Assembly (NCBI GenBank): GCA_023399155.1
Contig: JAEWQP010000016.1
Span: 248,001-312,000 of the forward strand
Direction: 5' to 3'
From: Verrucomicrobiota bacterium
Lineage (GTDB): Bacteria; Verrucomicrobiota; Verrucomicrobiia; Opitutales; Opitutaceae
DNA length: 64,000 nucleotides
Numbering within the stretch: position 1 is the first letter of the stretch; every line of letters starts with the position of its first letter. The notes below the pieces were generated by a model. That model worked only from the letters and a program-made list of their open reading frames with translations. It was not told the origin of the DNA and did no database searches. Of the stretch, positions 58,386-64,000 are shown piece after piece. The position numbers and the translations under genes were made by a program.

Positions 58386-60089
58386 GTGCGACCGCGGCCG
58401 GTCACGCGCGCAGTACCGCCCCTGCTCGCCCCGATCTGGCTGCCTCTCATCGGGGCGGCCATCGTCTCCGGCGTGCTGCTCTCCTGGCTGATGCCGGTCG
58501 AGCCGCGCGGCCAGCCGCCGGCGGTGCGCTTCACCGACGCCACCCAGGCAAGCGGCATCGCGTTCACGCACCAGGCCGGCGCGAATCCCGCCGACGCGCC
58601 CACCACGCTCGGCGGCGGTGTGGCCGTCCTGGACTACGATGCGGACGGAGATCCCGACCTGTTCTTCGTCAACGGTGCGGACTGGCCGTGGGAGGAATCG
58701 CTCGCAAAACGTGCCAGCCGCCGCACCTGCGCGCTCTACCGCAACGACGGCAACGGCCGATTCACCGATGTGTCCGCTCTGGCCGAGCTGAACCTCGAAT
58801 TCCAGGGAATGGCGGCCGCCGCCGGCGATTTTGACCAGGATGGGCTGCCCGATCTGTTTGTAACGGGCGTCGGGGCCAATCACCTGTTCCGCAACCGCGG
58901 CGGAGGACGCTTCGAGGACGTCACGGAGCAGGCGGGCGTCGCAGGCGACAGCAACGCCTGGAGCACCGGCGCGACCTGGGTGGACATCGACAACGATGGC
59001 CGGCTCGACCTGGTCGTGTGCCACTACGCGCGCTGGCCCGAGGAAGTGGGACTGGATGGCGCGTTTTCCGTGGCGCTGATGGGCCGCTCCTACGGCATGC
59101 CTACGGGTTTCCTGGGGTCGCCTCCCACGGTGTATCGCAATCTTGGTGACGGACGGTTCGCGGTCGTGCCCGGCTCGGCTGGCCTGATCGCGATCGATGC
59201 CGAAACCGGATTGCCCGCAGGCCTCGCCCTGGCCGCGATACCGGGCGACGAAAACAACGACGGCCTGCTCGACCTGCTCTGCACCTTCCATCGCCGCCCC
59301 GCCGCGCTTTTCCTCAATGAGGGCAACGGCCGCTTCCGACCCTGGACTGGCGTCGACCTCGACCGGCGCGAAGGCGGATCCGCGACGCCCCTTCCCTTCC
59401 TGCCCGCCGGCGGCACCGATGCGAGACTGCGGACCCTGCGCTCGTTCGCCCCATCCAGCCCGCGGACAGACGAGGACAACGACTCGAGGGTGAATCTCGA
59501 CACCCGGCTCGGTCTGGCCCTGGCCGACTTCGATCACGACGGCAGGCTCGAGGCGTTTGCCGGAAATGGCCGTCTCGAGCCGGACATCAACCGGTTCGAG
59601 GGCGGCTACGATTTGGCGAGCGTACCGCACCTGCTCTGGCGCGAGGCGGCCCGCGGCCGATGGGTATCGGCTTGGGATGAGCCGCCGGCGTGGGCCCGGC
59701 CGCTCACGACGCGGGCTGTCGCCACCGCCGACTTCGATGGCGACGGTGATCTCGACGTGGTGCTCACGCAGTTCAACGGGCCCGCGGTGCTGCTGCGCAA
59801 CGACGGGCGCGGCGAGGCCCCGTGGCTCGGCATCGATCTTCTCGCCGGGCCCGAGGGTCGCACGCCCATCGGCGCCCGCGTGGAGGTGCATACGCCGCGT
59901 CGCGTGCACGTGAACACATATGTCCCGCCGGTCGGCCTGCTGGCGCAGTCGGGTTCGACGCTCTTCTTCGGACTGGGTGAAGATGCCCGTGTGCGCCGCG
60001 TGGTCGTGACCTGGCCGGACGGCAGGCGCACCGAGTTCCGGCCCGAGGGCATCAATCGAAGGCTCCGCGTCGGCCCGGCCATCGATTGA
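58386..60089 (+). CDS. Exported ASPIC/UnbV-VCBS (CRTAC1-like) protein
   Basis: 567 residues from GTG 58386, chosen because it gives a compact signal peptide or anchor (RPRPVTRAV then LLAPIWLPLIGAAIVSGVLL); a TTG at 58335 would add 17 residues. FTDATQASGIAFTHQAG opens the CRTAC1-type propeller, with Ca loops DYDADGDPD, DFDQDGLPD, DIDNDGRLD, DENNDGLLD, DFDHDGRLE and DFDGDGDLD. The C-terminus is an ASPIC/UnbV-like domain (APWLGIDLLAGPEGRTPIGA, FFGLGEDARV, WPDGRRTEF). It is divergent from the kinase gene across about 100 bases and separate from the minus-strand propeller genes. The gap to the next gene is 88 bases, so it could share a transcript with the esterase downstream. Extracellular or membrane-tethered; function unknown. 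Confidence 0.85.
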   Translation: MRPRPVTRAVPPLLAPIWLPLIGAAIVSGVLLSWLMPVEPRGQPPAVRFTDATQASGIAFTHQAGANPADAPTTLGGGVAVLDYDADGDPDLFFVNGADWPWEESLAKRASRRTCALYRNDGNGRFTDVSALAELNLEFQGMAAAAGDFDQDGLPDLFVTGVGANHLFRNRGGGRFEDVTEQAGVAGDSNAWSTGATWVDIDNDGRLDLVVCHYARWPEEVGLDGAFSVALMGRSYGMPTGFLGSPPTVYRNLGDGRFAVVPGSAGLIAIDAETGLPAGLALAAIPGDENNDGLLDLLCTFHRRPAALFLNEGNGRFRPWTGVDLDRREGGSATPLPFLPAGGTDARLRTLRSFAPSSPRTDEDNDSRVNLDTRLGLALADFDHDGRLEAFAGNGRLEPDINRFEGGYDLASVPHLLWREAARGRWVSAWDEPPAWARPLTTRAVATADFDGDGDLDVVLTQFNGPAVLLRNDGRGEAPWLGIDLLAGPEGRTPIGARVEVHTPRRVHVNTYVPPVGLLAQSGSTLFFGLGEDARVRRVVVTWPDGRRTEFRPEGINRRLRVGPAID

Positions 60090-60177
60090 TGCGCGTGCGG
60101 CCCGGCGCTGCGCGCTGTCCGGCTCCGCCACCAGGGCGCGTTTCGAGTCGAGTCACGCTCGCCGGGTTGCTACCGAC

Positions 60178-61299
60178 GTGTCCGTGACTCGCACGACGTC
60201 CCGCACTCTGGCGCTTCTCCTCCCTATTGCCATGGCCGCTTCAAGTCCCGCCGCCGATACCGCTTCCACGCCCGCCGTGGTCGCCGCGCAAGACGCGCGC
60301 ATCGCAATCATGGGACGCGTCGCTGGCACCGAGAGTGGCGGCGTCCGGATGGGTTTCCCGGGCAGCGTCATCCGATTCGCGTATCGGGGCCCCGCCCCGG
60401 TGATGCGCTTCTCCGCGTCCTCGGACGACTGCTGGTTCAACCTCGCCGTCAACGGCTGGGACCCCGCGCCGATGCGGCTCACCCGCGGCGAGAGCACCGC
60501 AATCGTGCCCGCGGGCGTGGCACCGGAATCTGGATACGCGGTGGAACTCACCCGCCGCACGGAGTCGTGGCAGGGAGTTGCGACCTTCCTCGGGCTCGAG
60601 TTGCCCGCGGGCTGCGAACTCCTGCCGCCGCCGCCCTGGCCGGAGCGACGCCTCCTCTTCATCGGCGATTCGATGACCTGCGGGCAGTACATCGAGCGCC
60701 TGCCGCCGGAGAACGATGCCACCGCCCGCACCTCGAACGCGGGACGATCATTCGGCATGCTGCTCGGGAGGCGCCTCGGGGCCCAGGTGCATCTCGTGAG
60801 TTACGGCGGCCGCGGCGTGATGCGCGACTGGGAGGGCCGGAGCGACACCGGCACAGCCCCGCAGATTTTCGAGCGCTCCCTTCCGGACGACCCAGCTTCG
60901 TCCTGGGATCATGCGGCCTACCAGCCCGATGTCGTCGTAATCTGCCTGGGCCAGAACGACCTGAGCACCGGCCTGCCGGACGAGGGGGCTTTCCTGAAGG
61001 CGTACGCGGATCTCGTGGCTCGCGTTCGCGAGGTGCACCCGCAGGCAGGCATCGTCCTCGCCGAGAGCGCCATGCACGGCGAGGATTCCGGTTCGGAGGA
61101 CGCGGCGCGCCGCGTGTTCCTTCGCGCGATCCTCGAATCGATCATCGTGCGCCGTCGTGCCGCCGGTGATACACGCATCGTGTTCGCCCCGCTGCACAAG
61201 CAGCCCGGCACCGTCCACGACTCGCACCCCGTGGCCTTCCAGCACGAGAAGATCGCCGAGGAGCTAACCGCGCCGATCCGGAAGCTCACCGGCTGGTGA
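60178..61299 (+). CDS. Secreted SGNH-hydrolase of CE2 type (acetyl esterase)
   Basis: 373 residues from GTG 60178; signal peptide about 1-25 (LALLLPIAMAASSPA). Residues 30-150 form a jelly-roll domain (GRVAGTESGGVRMGFPGSVI, FRYRG-like, CWFNLAVNGW) and 155-373 an SGNH fold: catalytic S165 in FIGDSMTCG, Gly in SYGGRGVMRDW, N260 in CLGQNDLSTG and H350 in DSHPVAF. This two-domain order is that of carbohydrate esterase family 2, whose members remove acetyl groups from xylan or mannan side positions. Most CE2 enzymes use a Ser-His dyad, which is present. An acetyl-xylan esterase would complement the GH10 xylanase elsewhere in the window. It converges with an unrecognised membrane-protein gene. Confidence 0.84.
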   Translation: MSVTRTTSRTLALLLPIAMAASSPAADTASTPAVVAAQDARIAIMGRVAGTESGGVRMGFPGSVIRFAYRGPAPVMRFSASSDDCWFNLAVNGWDPAPMRLTRGESTAIVPAGVAPESGYAVELTRRTESWQGVATFLGLELPAGCELLPPPPWPERRLLFIGDSMTCGQYIERLPPENDATARTSNAGRSFGMLLGRRLGAQVHLVSYGGRGVMRDWEGRSDTGTAPQIFERSLPDDPASSWDHAAYQPDVVVICLGQNDLSTGLPDEGAFLKAYADLVARVREVHPQAGIVLAESAMHGEDSGSEDAARRVFLRAILESIIVRRRAAGDTRIVFAPLHKQPGTVHDSHPVAFQHEKIAEELTAPIRKLTGW

Positions 61300-61377
61300 G
61301 GATCGAGGTGGGGCGAGGCCTCCGGCCGAGCCGCGGCCTTCGGAAAGCGTGAAGCTGAAACTCGCGCTGGGACCGCC

Positions 61378-62766
61378 CTACTTCTCCTGCAGTTCGCGCT
61401 CGAGCGCCTTGATCCGGCGCTCGTAGCTCTGCATGCGCTCGTGGATCGCGGGTTGCACCTTGGCGACACGCATCTCCGCCTCCGTCACGCGTTCGGTCGC
61501 CGCGTCGCTCGCTTTCAGGAGCTCCTGTCTCTGGTCGAACAGAGTGGTCATGCCCTGCCTGGTCATCTCACGCGCGAGGTGCGGCGCCAGGGCATCGCGC
61601 AACCCGGAGTCCGCCTGTGCCGCATGGATCGCGAGGGCAGTGCGCTTCAGCCGCCGAAGCCTCAGATAGCCCCACACACCGAGCGTCAACGAGAACAGGC
61701 CGACGGCGGCGACCGCGAGCATCCACCGCACCGGCAACGATGCCATGGCCGCAGGACCTGGCAGCTCGACCGGAAGGCTTGCTGGCCCCGGCGCCGCTGC
61801 CGGGACGGGCGTCGGCGCGGGCTCGGCTCTGGCCACCGGCGAAACAGCCGGCTGCGCCGGAGATGGAGCGCTCATCGCCGACACGAGCGGCGCAAGACCG
61901 AGCTCCTGGAGCTGGCGTAGCGCCTCGGCGACCTGGGCATCCACCGTCCCGCCTGCGCGCACCAGGGCATCGCCGCGACCGAAGAAGCGTCCGTCCAGTT
62001 TCGAGCCGAGCCGCTCGCGAAGGAACAGGGCCGTCAGACGCGCGTCGTAGGCCACGTTTTCGCGAATCAGCGTCTCGAGAAATCCCCCGGCAAAACGCTC
62101 GCCCACGCCGAGGCTTCGCCACAGTTCCGCTCGGGCGGCCTCGATCGAAAGCATAGCGCCGCCATCCACCGCCCGAACGATCGTCGGCGAGGCTTCGCTC
62201 CATGAGCGGATCAGCAACTCGCGCGGCAGCGCCAGGACGAAGACCGTCGACGCCGCGGGCATGCGCCCGATCAGCTGCCTGCGCATGATCTGCCCGACGG
62301 CGCCGGCCATCTTAGTCCGGATCACCTCGCCGTCGTCGCCGCGCGCCCAGCTGGCCGCGAGAACGTATCCAACGGGAAACTCTGGATGGCCCGCCACCCA
62401 CTCGGATCGAAAACTCTGGAACCGCAGCGAACTGATTTTCTCCTCGCTGATCGTGGTCGCGCCAAAGGCGTCTTCCAGCGCGCGCCGGAAATCCCGCCTC
62501 GCCTGCGCGAACGCATCCGTGAGCGCCGCCTCCGCCGCGTCGGCGGCCCCGGCGTCCCATCTCGCCACGCCGGGAAGGAGTTGCCCGTCCGCGTTCGCCA
62601 GGCGGTCCCCGGCCACGGTGGGCGTGATGTGCAGGTCGATGGGCGAGATCAGGTCCGAGGGCGCGACCGAGCCCGGTTCGAGCACGACGAAGGCAGGCGC
62701 GCGTGGGCAGAGGAGCGTCGCGAACGCGCACGCGCCGAGGAGGAGCCGCCGGACACGGCATCCCAT
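61378..62766 (-). CDS. Unrecognised secreted or inner-membrane protein with C-terminal coiled coil
   Basis: 462 residues from ATG 62766 (MGCRVRRLLLGACAFATLLCP signal peptide; the upstream extension is shadow). The exported part (30-320) has no motif I know (SLRFQSFRSEWVAGHPEFPV, MRRQLIGRMPAASTVFVLAL, RENVAYDARLTALFLRERLG). A Pro/Ala linker (PAPTPVPAAAPGPASLPVEL) leads to one membrane helix (about 358-378, RWMLAVAAVGLFSLTLGVWG). The cytoplasmic tail has basic residues right after the helix and a terminal coiled coil (AIHERMQSYERRIKALEREL). Topology is thus outside domain, one helix, inside coiled coil, resembling a sensor or scaffold. It has no operon partner and function is unknown. Confidence 0.72.
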   Translation of the reverse strand: MGCRVRRLLLGACAFATLLCPRAPAFVVLEPGSVAPSDLISPIDLHITPTVAGDRLANADGQLLPGVARWDAGAADAAEAALTDAFAQARRDFRRALEDAFGATTISEEKISSLRFQSFRSEWVAGHPEFPVGYVLAASWARGDDGEVIRTKMAGAVGQIMRRQLIGRMPAASTVFVLALPRELLIRSWSEASPTIVRAVDGGAMLSIEAARAELWRSLGVGERFAGGFLETLIRENVAYDARLTALFLRERLGSKLDGRFFGRGDALVRAGGTVDAQVAEALRQLQELGLAPLVSAMSAPSPAQPAVSPVARAEPAPTPVPAAAPGPASLPVELPGPAAMASLPVRWMLAVAAVGLFSLTLGVWGYLRLRRLKRTALAIHAAQADSGLRDALAPHLAREMTRQGMTTLFDQRQELLKASDAATERVTEAEMRVAKVQPAIHERMQSYERRIKALERELQEK

Positions 62767-63174
62767 TCGCGAAAAGCGCGGCGCGCGGCGGTTCGCCGTC
62801 GCCTGCACCGCGCACCGCGGTGGACGATGTCCAGCGAACAGGGAATGTTGTAGTGAAGAAATCAGGACGTGTATGGGAACTCGGAGGAAGGCGGATAGCC
62901 CGCACATCCGGCGAGTGCAGTCAGACACGAGTGCAAGCCGCGCTCAACCTCGGATTCGCCGCACACCTCCGCCCCGGTTTCCGCGCGTGCCAAGGGACAA
63001 GAATTCGGGGAAACACCCGGGGAGGACTCGGGCGGGGCCAGGCTGGAGCAGATCGGGCGGGCGCTCCGCCCTCACACGACTCGCGCAACTCCGGGTCGAC
63101 CCGGCGAGGCCGTGATGGCCCGGGCTCACGCAGTCGATGCAGTCCCTGCATGAAACCCAAAGCAACCACTCCCC
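62767..63174. other. Non-coding gap, no gene recognised
   Basis: About 400 bases between two minus-strand genes. It presumably holds the promoter of the membrane-protein gene below and the end of the ettA transcript. No strong hairpin with T-run or protein-like frame seen. Confidence 0.35.

Positions 63175-64000
<826 letters not shown>

Overview
This is a GC-rich (roughly two-thirds G+C) bacterial chromosome segment, most probably from Verrucomicrobiota, order Opitutales. The evidence is a very large TonB-dependent receptor with the SPFEV plug-entry motif common in Opitutaceae, a xylanase ending in two copies of an NISTRG-type repeat domain frequent in verrucomicrobial secreted proteins, five ASPIC/UnbV-VCBS proteins, and starts that mostly lack Shine-Dalgarno sequences. 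The assignment is an inference from protein style; no rRNA or tRNA gene was seen.

Layout. 1-3525 holds a secreted delta-60 repeat protein (cut by the window edge) behind a beta-barrel-like protein. 4073-5464 holds a FliA/WhiG-type sigma factor and a small TIR-like (DUF1863-type) protein. 6150-10991 holds small proteins, a beta-helix protein, an exported Cys-rich protein and a TylF-like O-methyltransferase. 11253-21916 holds an outer-membrane protein, two tandem giant ASPIC/UnbV-VCBS proteins and a divergent GT-C-like membrane protein. 22059-22300 looks like a MITE-like element.

22576-39195 is the metabolic core: TonB receptor, GH10 xylanase, LacI regulator, mannonate dehydratase (UxuA), then a corrinoid methyl-transfer operon (RACo-type reductive activator, MetH-activation-domain protein, a 108-residue protein, URO-D methyltransferase, corrinoid protein fused to a Virulence_fact-like domain, homocysteine methyltransferase). 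A perfect LacI-style palindrome overlaps the end of lacI, just upstream of uxuA. Together the genes read as plant-polysaccharide and uronate use with capture of methyl groups. Demethylation of 4-O-methylglucuronate from xylan is the hypothesis I find most attractive.

39220-44540 holds an outer-membrane protein, an RDD membrane protein, a RidA/chorismatase-like protein and a DUF255/YyaL relative that has lost its CxxC. 45042-60089 is a secreted-oxidase and signalling cluster: two vanadium-haloperoxidase paralogues, three more ASPIC/UnbV-VCBS proteins, an FKBP-like protein, one LytS-type histidine kinase and two LytTR response regulators. A tandem array of 295-bp units separates the kinase from the nearer regulator and runs into the kinase gene's 3' end. 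60178-64000 holds a CE2-type esterase, an unrecognised membrane protein and the C-terminal part of the ABC-F protein EttA.

The many long open frames antisense to these genes are judged to be GC-driven shadows.
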